This document shows positions 34,291 to 46,800 of a DNA stretch of 64,000 nt, piece after piece; within the stretch, counting starts at the first letter, position 1, and every line of letters starts with the position of its first letter. The stretch lies in assembly GCA_030248225.1 (NCBI GenBank), contig JASANE010020301.1:1-64000 (forward strand), read 5' to 3'. Origin of the DNA: Trileptium ribeirensis (taxonomy: Eukaryota > Nematoda > Enoplea > Enoplida > Thoracostomopsidae). The position numbers were made by a program, and so were the translations under genes. The notes under the pieces were generated by a model that was not told the DNA's origin, made no database searches, and was given only the letters and a program-made list of their open reading frames with translations.

Positions 34291-34590
34291 TGTTCGTCAC
34301 ATTTTTCACTGTTCGTCCCCACTCCAGTCGTCCAAAACGCTCCATAATAACTAATTCTAAAATTTATTATCTCTAAATTGATATTTTTATATGCTAAATG
34401 TTTTTAAACATAAATTACTGTTATTCGTAATGCTAAAACATAAGCCTAAAATACCTGAACGACACTTAAAAGTGCCTGAAAATATATAGGATTCAAAGCA
34501 AAATCTTCCACTACTTTGAAATTTCCATTGAAAATGGAGGCCCTACGAAGTTTCCTCCACTTTTCGGAAGGCTATTGGCAAACTAGCAAA
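34291..34590. mobile_element. Diverged copy of the CTGGCCTGTCCACAG MITE family
   Basis: Aligns by eye with the interiors of the elements at 43912 and 45834: TTTAAACATAAATTACTGTTATTCGTAATGCTAAAA-like sequence, AAGCAAAATCTTCCACTACTTTGAAATTTCC, and CACTTTTCGGAAGGCT near the end. Terminal repeats are not preserved, so the ends are uncertain. It lies directly downstream of the last visible USP9X donor. Confidence 0.55.
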
Positions 34591-34604
34591 TCAGCGTAAA
34601 CTAC

Positions 34605-34889
34605 CTTCATAAAACATTTCCGTCAATAATTCAACGACCAGATGAATATTTGGCGAGCAATGAATACAAAGAGCTACGAGCAGCTCATACGCAGCCGAAG
34701 CACTCCGTGCCGAACCACAAACAGGAATACATCGTCCAGTGACCATCGCCGATGTTGTTTTCGATCGAGTTAAGCTTGGTGGAACAGTCGCCGATACCGA
34801 TGGCCCCGCAAATGCATGATGAACAGAACAGTTGTCTTCAGTGCTTCCTTCTAAAGTTACATGGTTGTTAGGCAAATTTGTTGGTTCGT
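34605..34889 (-). CDS. USP9X-like exon: last segment before the peptidase domain
   Basis: Acceptor TTATTCTAG, donor GAAG|GTAGTT. It encodes a Thr/Ser-rich start, then CIPVCGSARSASAAYELLVA and NIHLVVELLTEMFYE, closely like the human segment just upstream of EWEYLPP. It starts by completing an Asn codon and ends with one base of a codon, so a further exon is required. The + strand frame over this exon is a shadow. Confidence 0.95.
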
Positions 34890-37800
34890 CTAGAATAAGA
34901 TATTACGAATCAGGTGCAAGGAGTAGGCCTCCAAAATATTCAGCATGTTCAGAAAAATTGAGCTATCGCCATATCAGATCAATAAGACAACATTTGGGCA
35001 GGCCACCAATAATTTTATACTGCAAAGTCAACTAAATATAATTCGTCGTCATCTTCACGCATAAAATGGTGGTCAGCTCCAAATTTGTCCCCTGTAAATC
35101 AAAAGAGGAATTCACGCAGATATAACCAGCCCTTTAATTTCGGGTTTCCTAAATATTTGATATGATGGCCAGTAGTTGGAGTTACAAGTACTGTATGAAA
35201 TAATATGACTAATCATTATGAATAATGAATATTCATTGAAATAATCGTTCTGCTCATTTTTTCAGTTTGCAAATCTTTCAAAAATTCAATATTAAAATTA
35301 GCACCCATATTTTCGTTATATCTAAAACATCTATACTATTTTGTCAAACTGGTACAATTTAATAAGTTAAAATCTTCCAACTTTAACGAAATATTTAAGA
35401 GCAATATGCTGCTCAAATTGGGAGAATTTCTACTTTTGTACAAACTTGGGCGCTGTTTTAAAAAATTGAGCCAGCGCTGCTCTCTGATTTTCCCTGAATT
35501 AGTGATCTCCACTTAAAGACCACGAAAAATATTACAACATATTTATTTAATCAACACAATCAGTTCTTTTCTACGCAGCATGTTTTTTACATGCTACTGT
35601 TTTGATGCCACAGTAATGAAAGCTAATGGTAAGTTTACACTTATTAAAAACTGAACTCTAGCTTCTACGAGTGTACTCTTTAGAATATTGTAATAATCTT
35701 TGTTGTTGTGCACACCGCGCCCGTTTTGGGTGGGCAGGCATGTCGACCGGTCGTTTAACGGCTTTTGCAACTTGAATCAAAATGACGACGCAATGTATAG
35801 ACCAAATCCAAAGTCCAGAAATTCTGTGAAGCTTGCGGAATGTAACAAATATTGCCAGGAAATTCTATTTGCATTACATACTGATGTTTTTTAAAAGTCT
35901 GAAGTATAACGATTAATACGTGGATACTATCAGTTCCAAAACCGACTAGTATATGCAAGAAGAGACCAAGTGCACGACACTTGGTAATGCTAAACTACTT
36001 TGCCTCTTCAAATGATGTGGCCGTTTTTCGGCTTTCCAAGGATGACTGGTTGTACAGATAGACAAGATGACAGCCGGTACATGAGGTGCCCGTTGATTCT
36101 CTGGGGATAGGTGTTCGGTTTGGATTATCCGCCCAAGGTTCTTTGGAATGTGTATCGAGTATCCCTTCAACGTCCGCTGGTGGGTGGGCGAATTCCCAAG
36201 TAAGCCTGGGGCAGTCGATACCTCACCAAGTAACACTGACACAACAGTCCATGCTCAACAAAGACCTTTACGAGGAAGTCAAAACCGCGTACAATACTTT
36301 GAATAGATACACCCCAGATATCCAAGGCAACGTACACGATATATCATTTTTACGAAAGCATTATCGCTTTTCTTAAGTGACTTCGCTATCAAACTCTGTT
36401 AATGCAAAATGCCATATGAATAAAAAGCATATCCTAAATTCTAACGAGTGAACACTATAGCAGCTGTAACTGATACCAGTAACTACAAAAACTGCTACTG
36501 AATAAAAAGAATACCCGAAATTTTACTGGGTAAACACTATAGCAGCTGTAAACGACGCCAGTAAGTACAAAAACTGCTACATAATGCAAAACTCACTGTT
36601 GCTGTTTTGATTTTCGTCAGTGGGCGTAGCAGAGCTAGCGTCTACTGTTTCTTCAGTAACGCTTTCAGGCAATACTCGTTTATTCGACATTTGGAACGCC
36701 TGTTGATTGTTATTGTACGACGTTCCACAACCACTTAGCGGAAACGCTGTTGCAGAGCGTGGGATCCCGGAAGATGGACCAGCCGTTGCACGACTACTAT
36801 GTCGTCGCATTTCAACATACATTCGCGACGCTGGCAGAACAAAATCGTCGATAAGCTCCTAAAATATCACCCTGTATTATAGAGAAACAGCAACTTTAAT
36901 ATAAATATAGCACATTGAAACGGAAATCTGCTGTCATGCATTCCTGCGTAAGAACTTCATTAATGTTAGCGGGAAAGAAAGCTTTAGTGCAGGCTTACAA
37001 ACGGTGCATCGCTATGGGTGATAACGGGGGCTGACCCATCATTGCCCACGCGAGACCCTTAAGACACAGCAACCGCCCTTCGCCCGACTCCTAAAATTGT
37101 AATTTTTGCTGGCCAGAATTTCCTCTTTCCCCCAATTCTGTAATGTTACTTACAGTTTTATATAATTTTTCTAAAATTTTCCCAGAAAGGGGGTAAATAT
37201 GGCTTAAAATAAGGGCCACACTCATGGGTGGTAACATGTGAATATATACCGATATTTGAAAATTTCATAGTCTTGAGCGCTAGTTGCGGTCTCCCCCATG
37301 ATAGAGGTTAGAGCTGAATCCTTGAGTCTCTGACCCCTAGTCTGAGAGGCCAGAAACTCCCAGGTTTTTATATATCATTTTATTGACAGACGGGTTTAGC
37401 TAATAATAATGTCGTTACAAAGGAAATTTTATATGACGTCAAAAACGATGTAAGAAAGTGGAAATGATACAGTTTGCTATCTATACCACAATTTCAACAA
37501 AACTATGATAAATAGAATGAATTTAATGATTGGTGGTACAAAACAACATCTATGAAGAGCAGAGAAGATTAATGCGCAAGTAAACTTAAAATGACCGCGG
37601 CAACAATGATATTTTGTATTTTTAGATAAAAATTGTTACGGAACGCTATTTGGTCAATTGAAATTCGACGTAAAACTGTTCGCGAACACAGTGCTCGCGA
37701 CTGAAATCTAACCATTTTGTGTTCGCGAAAATTGAAGTAAAATTATCCAAATGTCTGAGAACGAAAATCTGTCGATTTGATTGTGACGTCACTTTTGCAT

Positions 37801-40800
37801 TAAATATGTTCGCGAACACTGTATAATCCAAATTTAAACAATACATTAGGAAACAGAATTTCTGCAAACTGAAATCGCCAAAATTCTGTTCGGACACAAG
37901 GTCTAATTTCTGGCACTTGAATTTGAATTTGCCAATTTTCGGTTAGCGAAACACCGAATGAAATTAAGATTGTTTTTCGTAACAAGGGTTTGCGAAACGA
38001 TATCAGTAATGACAGAATAGGATGGTTGGCGGGGTCACCTTAAGTTTACTCACACAAAAGCTACCGAAATTACTACCAAACATATCTTGTGAATAAGAAC
38101 TACCGCGTTCAATTTAACTTAACAATCAATTTCCAACAATGAAATAACGTAGGCCTAAAATCAATTTTTCAGACAGCCACAAATATTTCGGCTTTTGTTT
38201 AGACCAAAATCACACATATTAAAACATGTTTGTGGCTTCTCTTCGAAATCATCCCATTAGTTAGTATAACGCGCGAAAAATTTGGTAATGAAATATAAAA
38301 TCGACAAACATAGCTTGCTTTCGTAGCAATATAGGGTTACGATCCGGCGCCACAAATAAGGTCGCAATTTTGTTGTCACATGTGGCATCGAAAAAGAGGG
38401 GAACGACCGAGGAGGCCTGAGGCAATTTTTAATCATTTTTACTTTTGTTTTTAATGCAATCAAAATTACCTTCTACCTTGGTATATTTTAAAATCAACTT
38501 ATATACAGCCACTGCTGGTCCAACACCACATTTTTAGAATAAATTTGATGTAAAAATCATTTCTTTTCGTCAAATCTCCATTGTCACCAAATTCTTGGGG
38601 TCGTAACTGGATCAATGAAGGCTTTATACATTAGGAAGTGGCTGTGGTCAACAAGAGGAGCCGCATTTTGACAAACATTGTGGACCACCTATTCCGGAAG
38701 CCCGGAGCCGATTTTTATTTTACGGCATTTGACAAGTGTATCTGAGCTTCAAAATTCTTGCCCAAGGCGGTTTGGCGATAACATAGACTAATCGCGTTGC
38801 AAATCTCTGGCTAACCACAATTTAACATAGCATATGAAATTATGCTCAATTTGGCTCAGATATTTCTACCGGTTGTCGAGAAACCATAGCGTTATTTTCC
38901 ATGCCTGATCCGAGGCCCTTGGGCCCGCTTTTTTACGTGGAAGATGTTGGTCCGGGTTTCTCGCCTACCTACATTGCACAAACGAAGATTTAAACTTTTC
39001 GCATAACTTATCGCTCGAATCAATTCGCCCAACCGAAGTTGAGCTATGCGTGCCCGAAATTGTCAAATTTCAACAGTATTCCGGCTAATAACAATTCTTC
39101 GATTCACTGGTTTCATTCACAACGCCCAGGATTCAACAACTTACAAGTCGCTTAAGTAGAGTTAAAGTAATAATGAAACTGATGCTGATCCAGTGGAGAT
39201 GCTATATAAGTCAAACAACAACCAAGTCGCAGTATGTCGAATTGAAAACTGGATGCTAGTCACGATAAGCTCTAAATCCCAGCGGCCTTTGCCACAGAGG
39301 AGACGCGTGGCCATTAGATATTAGGGTTAGCCCCCAGAGTCACAATTTCAGGCCCATCACCTTCCGTTCAATTCAACTCCCAGGCTGTTTTCCAGTTAAA
39401 GTATCGAATGAAAATAAATTATACAAAATTGATCGAATTTCGCCCGATACCGATCGAATTTTGATCACTATTTCGTCTAGTGAGATTTTATCGCTTCGCT
39501 CGTTTCATTCACAATGCTTAGGATTCAACTACTTACAAGCCGTTTCAGTGGAGTTATAGTAATACTGAACCTGCTGCTGAACCACCAGATATGCTACATA
39601 AGTCAAACAACAAACAAGTTACAGCATTATATAGAATTGAAAACTAGATGGTAATCAAGATAAGCTCTAAATCCCTGCTGCCTTTGACACAACGGGTCGC
39701 GGCAAAAATAAATTATACAAAATCGATCGAATTTCGACCGATTTCTATTAAACTACGAAATTTCATTGAATGTCATAAAGAATGATTTCAATTTTAACAC
39801 AAGTGAATAAATTTCAAAATGTATAAAAGTTCTACCGATTCAACATAAACGAAATTTCGATTTCAATTGCACCTATATCTGATCGTGATTGCAGCTGATA
39901 ATTCACCAATATCAACACATAACAAAATGTAGCGGTGGACCTGGTCAAAGCAAGTCAATTTTTTTATTGTTCCGGACAAAATCTAGTATCTTCAACTTTC
40001 TAAAACATTTTGCATTATTTCATATATTTTGTACTATGCATTATCTTGATATTCGGTAAATTTATGCGTTTAAATAACGAAGTTGAATCGACCTGGCAAA
40101 AATCTAATTTTAGGCCAAATCCATCTTCTACCTTTCAAGCAGGTTGGAGAAACTATTTAACGTAAGATGATATTAAATGGTGAACTATAGAACGTTCAAA
40201 ACAGTCATGTCATACTCTGATTAAATTAGCACCACCGGGAATGCAGCCAATTTCGCATTTTTGTTCGCAATTCATTGAATACACCAGCTCTGTCGCGACG
40301 CTGATGTGGCCAACAAGCAGGTTTTCCGATGGATAGCTTTCGAGTTGAGTAATCGTATACTCCTGAAACAGAAAAGTTAATCAACTCATAATCTGCTAAC
40401 TTTAGACTACACAGTCATACGCTTCATACGAGGGACAGACTGGATGCAAATAATAGTTTAGGCGGATTCCATTCAGACATTGTCGTAGTCTCTGTAATGG
40501 GTCCTACAACGGAAAAATTTGGCATGGAGACGGCTGACATGCAGGCACACTGCAACCAGAGGAACTGGTACTATGTTTACTCTTTGCCATGATATATGTT
40601 CTGCTGCATATTTCGTTTGTGGTAGTAATCATAAATTTGAAAAATCATAACGTACAGACCAAATAATTCAAAAATTGTAAATCGGTAGAACAAATAATGC
40701 GTGAGCCTACCTTATGTGCGTAGGCCATGACGCCATGATTGTTCTCGTTAAAATCACGAACTGAACCGCTCAAAAATTCGCACTCAAATTTCTGTCACCA

Positions 40801-43800
40801 GTATTCATCGGTAGTTGCATTTTCAAGTGGACGCCGTCAGTAAATTACGATGCTAAACCGTAAAATAGTGACCACAAACAAGGCCTACTTGTTTCTGCAC
40901 CACAAATCAGGTCCTCTTAGACGTAATAAAATCGTGATTTGTACGCAGTTATCGGTTCCAAGATTGTGACCTGACTTACCAAAATAGCTACACCTACTCA
41001 CGCACCTAAAGTGAAGTCACGAATAAGCTTAAGAAAAATGATACACAATAGTGTGTAGGCAATAGCATGCCGCATATGGCATTACATTGAAATTTGAATT
41101 GAATTCCATATAAAGTCTGACTATACATAAAATCTTACGTGCAAAAATCTCTATAATGTTCACCACAAAAATGTAGGAAACAAGGAAAGTGAAACTATTC
41201 GTGATGAACAGATGACCCCTGTAATTCATGTAATACTCAACGACAAAATGTACATTATTACAATAATTCCATGACACATGAAATACGACAACGCGAATCA
41301 TGAGTTGCCCAGCATAACGGTGCTCGTCACATAATTTACTTGCTTACCGCAGGAAGAATTATGAGTATAATATTATATCATAATCAAAACCATTCAGATC
41401 ATTACCAACCAAAGAATAATCAAAAGGTTATAGAGTGAATGGAAGAGAACGTAAAAGTCGACAGGAGTTGTCACCATCAGCCGTATAAAGCTGCGATACT
41501 AGGTGCTCAAAACAGAATTATTTTGCTGGCCCGCATAAACTCCGTACTTGATAATAGATTTAATTAACCGCTTCCTTGGTTCTTGCAAGCCTTAAAATAA
41601 AATTTTAGTAAACGTGCCGTAATTATGGTAAGTGTAAACCGTGGCATTATTATCAAATCCATTAGCATTAATGTATATCGAACATAAATCTCGTCAACAA
41701 TTATTACGTATTCAAAGCGATAAAGATAAAATAAGAATATTACAGCTTCAATGTCAACATAGTTTAGCGTAATTGTTTCCGATATCTTTCGTTAAACGTT
41801 GCTTGTTTTAAGGAACTATTTTTCAAAAGGTCCAAAAGTTGTTATTCTAGACAAATATTGCCAAACGTGCCGCTTTTGCTTTCACAGTACATGTTTGAAA
41901 GGGTTCAAATGAAAACCGTCATAGAAAACTATCACGGTACCAGTACCAAAACCACCTGAAGGGCTCACGTATAAATAAAATCGAGTAGACAGAGCTTTAT
42001 ACAGTGTAGTACCTTTGCTTTTTTCAACCATTGAATTTCTTTGTGCAATAATTCCATACGATCGGGCATATGGAAGCCCTTTGCAAATGCACATTTCAAC
42101 AGTCTAAAATTGAAGTACAATATAAATTGAATATTAATCCATGCAATTTTAGCGTTGCTTCAGTTTTGTAAGTTCGCTATAAAATTTTTTAATTACATAC
42201 CTGGGATATTGGCAGGTCGGTTTGACGTTGGGAATGTATAACACAATTGGCTTTTGCAATGTGGGCGAGGTGGGGGTGGGCTCACGTAGGCAAAAATGGG
42301 TGCCCTGGCCAAAATTTCTTGCTCCCTTTATGCTCCCAAAGTAAAAACACTCCGCGCTGGCATAAAACTTGACAATTCTCTGTTAAAAATCGTTTATCAA
42401 GCGAGACGATTTTGCACCATTTCTGAAGCAAAATTTATTTTAGGATTTTACGTAAAAAACTAAATCTAGATTTTGAACACTTTTAAATTTCTAAACACCT
42501 AGGTCAACTGAGGATCCCTGATAACAACTGGCAAAATCCAGTGCGCTAAAGCTCCCCACCAGTACCTTACCATTCCTGACTAAAATTTACAGCGAATGAA
42601 GAAGCCAGCATTCATGTATATAGTGGTGTGGCAAAGTAGTTGTCAGTACAGGTCCCGAAATCTTGAAGCCGTGTGGTCGAACCCCCTATGGAGTTATTCC
42701 ATAGTACCCATACGTGAAATTTATTGTTGGTACGGATTTTCTTTGAGACAGCAGCAAAACATGAGCGGTCACTCTTCTACTAACCTATACCCTATCCGCA
42801 GCATTCAGAATAGCATAAAGAACTTAAACTAGTAGCTCAGAAATCGAGCGAAAGCGGAGCAAATAGGACAATTCGCTTAGCAACATTTCGTGGTTCAAAA
42901 TTCAGGTCCATGAACTTATTTAAAGTCCCATAATAGCAAATATACACCGGAATCCTTAGTAGGCAACGCTATGGTCATTTTAATCATATGTAAAATCGAC
43001 AAACTCTTTATTTCTTCCTTATATTACCATAAAGACGAAAACATTTTAAATTTATAAATTACAAATTTTGAGAAAAATTATAATGATGAGCGATTTTTAC
43101 GTTGTAGATACGCAACCCATAGATTGTTTGACGTATATAACATGCAAATACAATTGCTTTTATTGTGTTCAGCAACAACTAAAACCCATTCTAATGACCC
43201 GCTTACATCTATATTGAAAAGGTGGCTAAATTCGTCTATTTTTGGTTTCAAAATTCACCATATTTTAGTCCGGTACCGTGTCGCAGTGTTTTCACAAGCC
43301 CAATTTGGGGTTAAAACAATGAAGCGAACGTGTTTCAGATGTTAAATAACCCTCAAATCCTATTGTGTAGCCACAACAAGTAAAAACTAAAAACCACAAC
43401 CTTGTTAAAATTATGAAAATTTCACTTGGAGCATTTTTAAGCTTTGACCCATAGTTCGATATGGGCTGCACCGACAAAAAAATCAAACAGCAGAGTTCAA
43501 TCAGATCAATCAAACGCCACTGGCAAGAGTTGTTATACACTAAAATGTTGGGTGACTCCATAATGGCCAAAATCAAAGTGTCCAATACGCGCTCGTTTTG
43601 TGAATATTTAGGTAGGAAATCATGGGAGCAGCCAAATACAAAGATAGGTGCATGACTATACTTCATTACGAAACGAAAAAATCTCAAAATCCATCTACCT
43701 CAGAACACCTTACGAATCGTGAACAGCATAATATATGTATGTAATCTATGTATATATATCAGAATCTTATAAAAGTACAGTAGCAAAGAAAACCAACAGG

Positions 43801-46800
43801 ATTTGCTACATTTAAATACGTTTAAATACACTGAAGATTTGAAATCAGCGCCCACGAAAACCCATGTGAACTTATTTTGAGCTATGTTAGACGTGGTAAT
43901 GTCACAGATGACTGGCCTGTCCACAGTGGGGTGGTGGGACCCCCCACTTTCCAAATCCCCCATGTTAGTGAGATTTTCCCCCATGTCCGTCCCCACCTCG
44001 GCCGAAACCCCCATGTTCAACTAATTCCAAAAATTTTTTGTCTGAAAATTTATGTTCTTTGTTTGCAAATTGTTTTTTAAACATTAATTACCACTATTTA
44101 TAATGCTAAAATATTGTTTAGCTTGAAAGTACGTTCACAGTAGTAAAAATGCATGAAAATATGGAAATATTTTGTATTTTTAAGCAAAATTTATCCCCGC
44201 ACTTTGAAATTTCCCCCGAGAATGAACATGGGGGCCCCGAAGTTCCCCCCACTTTTCGGAGGGCTGTGGACAGGCCAGGATGACTATATGTGGTGTCGGG
44301 CCCAGCTTGGGCCTAAAATACCAGTAGATACAGGGATCCTGCATCAAATCTGTTGACACATTACAGGTAGCTCCGCAGCTTGCTTGAGTGATTACAACTC
44401 GACAAAATTTGACCAAAATTTTAGTAATTTGAGGATTTGCGAATGTCCCCCATGCCTCATAGGGCCCCGACCAAAACAATTTATATACTCATAAATAAAG
44501 CTTCCTAGGACACACATTTCTATATCAAAATGATTCAAACCGGCTCAAGGGTGGCCGAACTATGAGCAAAAATGACTCAATTTAGCCATGTCCCCCTGGG
44601 TACCCCCCTTTGACCCCATGTGGTGAGACGTGGGTGTGTCGAGTCGGAATAAAACCACCAAAAGGTACATCTAGAGTATCGTAGCTTTCATATCAGTCCT
44701 CACACGTCCATATCGGTTTACACTGAGATAACGAAGTCCTGTTTACAAAGAAAAACATAAACGGACGCCCATATTTTTCACCATAGTGCGGTGTAGTGAG
44801 AATTATTCGATTCCGAAGCTAGCGCTTCTCCATATCCTAATTCAATACATAACCACCATGGCTACAGCAAAGCCATGAAACAAAAGCATGAGTTTTCCAT
44901 TCAATGTAGCCTATTAGCATGAAAAGAAATATTTTCTAGCTAATCTGAATAATTCCGCCGCCCGTCGTCAATTATTGACGGAAGGGCGGTTGGTTTACAT
45001 GCGCCAACTCCCATCCCGAGCGTTTATAAACCTCCGAGGCTTAGGATCAGATCTGATTTCTGACAGGGGCGAGAGGCCCTAACTGGGGCCAGATCCTGAC
45101 TCTTGTATATATCGAAATTTTCAGTAAAAATTGAACAAAATATTAGCAAAAATTGGAGAAAATCAACAAAATTTTTGCAAAAAATTAAGGAAATTAGAGA
45201 AAATTTCTGCAAAATTGGGGAAATTCAAAAAATTTGTGGTGGTCGAAAATGAAAATTTTAGGGGTCAGAGGAAGAGGGCGGGGAAGTGCCTCTTAGAGGT
45301 TACGCGGAGCCGATGAGGGGACAGGCCCCCTCCCCCCTAAAAAACCCGGTAGGCAAAATTTTATCTAACCCTCGCACATTAGAATACCACAGAAATATTG
45401 TTTTTGGCAGAAGATTCAGTACAAGTTCCAGGTTTTCGGCATTTTTATCGGGTCTTGCTTGCGCTTTGTCACCCCACTTCAAATATTCCCCATCACTACC
45501 AATTATTTCCCAAGCAAATATCAAATAATGCGTAAATCAACTTGGATTTGTACTGTTATTTTGTTAAAATCACTATTCAATCGTGCAAAAAAAAATTCGC
45601 TACCAGAATTCTGCTAGTTATTCCAGATTAGCGAACGCAATCATTTGTGCTCCGTAAAATACGAATACACGCGTTCATTTGCCGATTTCGCACGCTTGTT
45701 CGCATTCATCAGCTAACATTCAGAAAAGCATAACTGTCTTGCGCAAACGAGGTTAAAATAACATCTCCAAGCGTTTCGAGTTATTGCGACGCCAAGTCGT
45801 ATAACGGTGATCTCGTACAGAGGCTATATGATGCTGGCCTGACCACAGCGGAGGACCTTTATAAAAAATCATGCCATGTTCGTGAGATTTTCCTCCATGT
45901 CCGTCTCGTCCACCACTCGGCCGAAACTCCTTACGTTCTATTAAATCCAAAAACTTATGTCTCAAAATATGTTTTTTTGTTTGCAAACTGTTTTTAAACA
46001 TTAATTACCACTATTTATAATGTTAAAACGTAGCCTGAAAATACATGTATGGCAGTAAAACATTTAATATTTTAAGCAAAAATTTATTCCCATCTCCCAC
46101 TTTGAAATTTCACATGAGAATGAATATGGGGCCACAAGAAGTCCCCCTCTCACTTTTCGAGGATTGTGGACAGGCCAGTGATGCAATGCCACAGGTCATG
46201 TGCTCGTACAAAAATAATATCATGACCTGCCCGAGGACATCAGTGTTCTGATCGTGAACCACTTTGCAAAACAATCCATGTGCAGGCACCTCATGCATTT
46301 ACCACATTATGAGCTTTAAAGATTTGAATGAATTCGATCAGCGCACGATTCAAAGACGGCGAAATTATTGGCAATTACACTCTATCCATACTTATTTTAC
46401 CAGGAATACGGACAGACGTTCAGAGAGGTAAGAATATAGAGAATGTGCGAGCAAATTGTAACAGCCTCATCATGCGGAACCTTATCACACAACAAGAAAA
46501 AGTTTAGTCACATTACCAAATTCTTGCATAATGCAGTTGCAATAAAATAATTAAACTGCAGCCGTATAGATTAAGTAACAGTGTAAGAACTTTGCGGAGG
46601 TGCAATAGTAGGACTCTCTGCATCACCGTATATTTTTAGCATCTAGTCTGTTTAATCTCTTATGGTATTCAAGAACAGTAGCTGACAATACTACCGATTT
46701 ATCCAGTCTTCAGTGCAGCCTGGATGTCACAGATTTCCTTGTTCCACAAGGCGATCAGCACATTTACAATTGTAACAATTTCTAGTTGGAAAATTGTTGC

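Larger units (their letters stand above)
34890..36596 (-). other. USP9X intron
   Basis: Contains an unassigned + strand open stretch and an 82-base tandem pair (listed separately). No other feature recognised. Confidence 0.5.
36859..40215 (-). other. USP9X intron
   Basis: Holds the TTCGCGAA-rich stretch (37630-37985) and a diverged tandem duplication (39101-39760). The rest shows no recognisable gene. Confidence 0.5.
44279..45833 (-). other. USP9X intron, unassigned
   Basis: Contains a hairpin at 44956-44989 and an A-rich degenerate repeat at 45115-45240. No gene recognised. Confidence 0.45.

Noticed and set aside
34832..35035. 67-codon + strand frame
   Set aside because: Lies over the USP9X-like exon at 34605-34889 on the other strand and resembles nothing; a shadow frame.
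42660..42700. tRNA-like B box (GGTCGAACCCC)
   Set aside because: No matching A box or cloverleaf around it.
43292..43687. 131-codon - strand frame
   Set aside because: Overlaps dispersed repeat copy A, has no domain, and its counterpart in copy B is not open.
45300..45528. Overlapping frames on both strands as a gene
   Set aside because: No domain, no splice signals and no conservation; frames in a C-rich patch.
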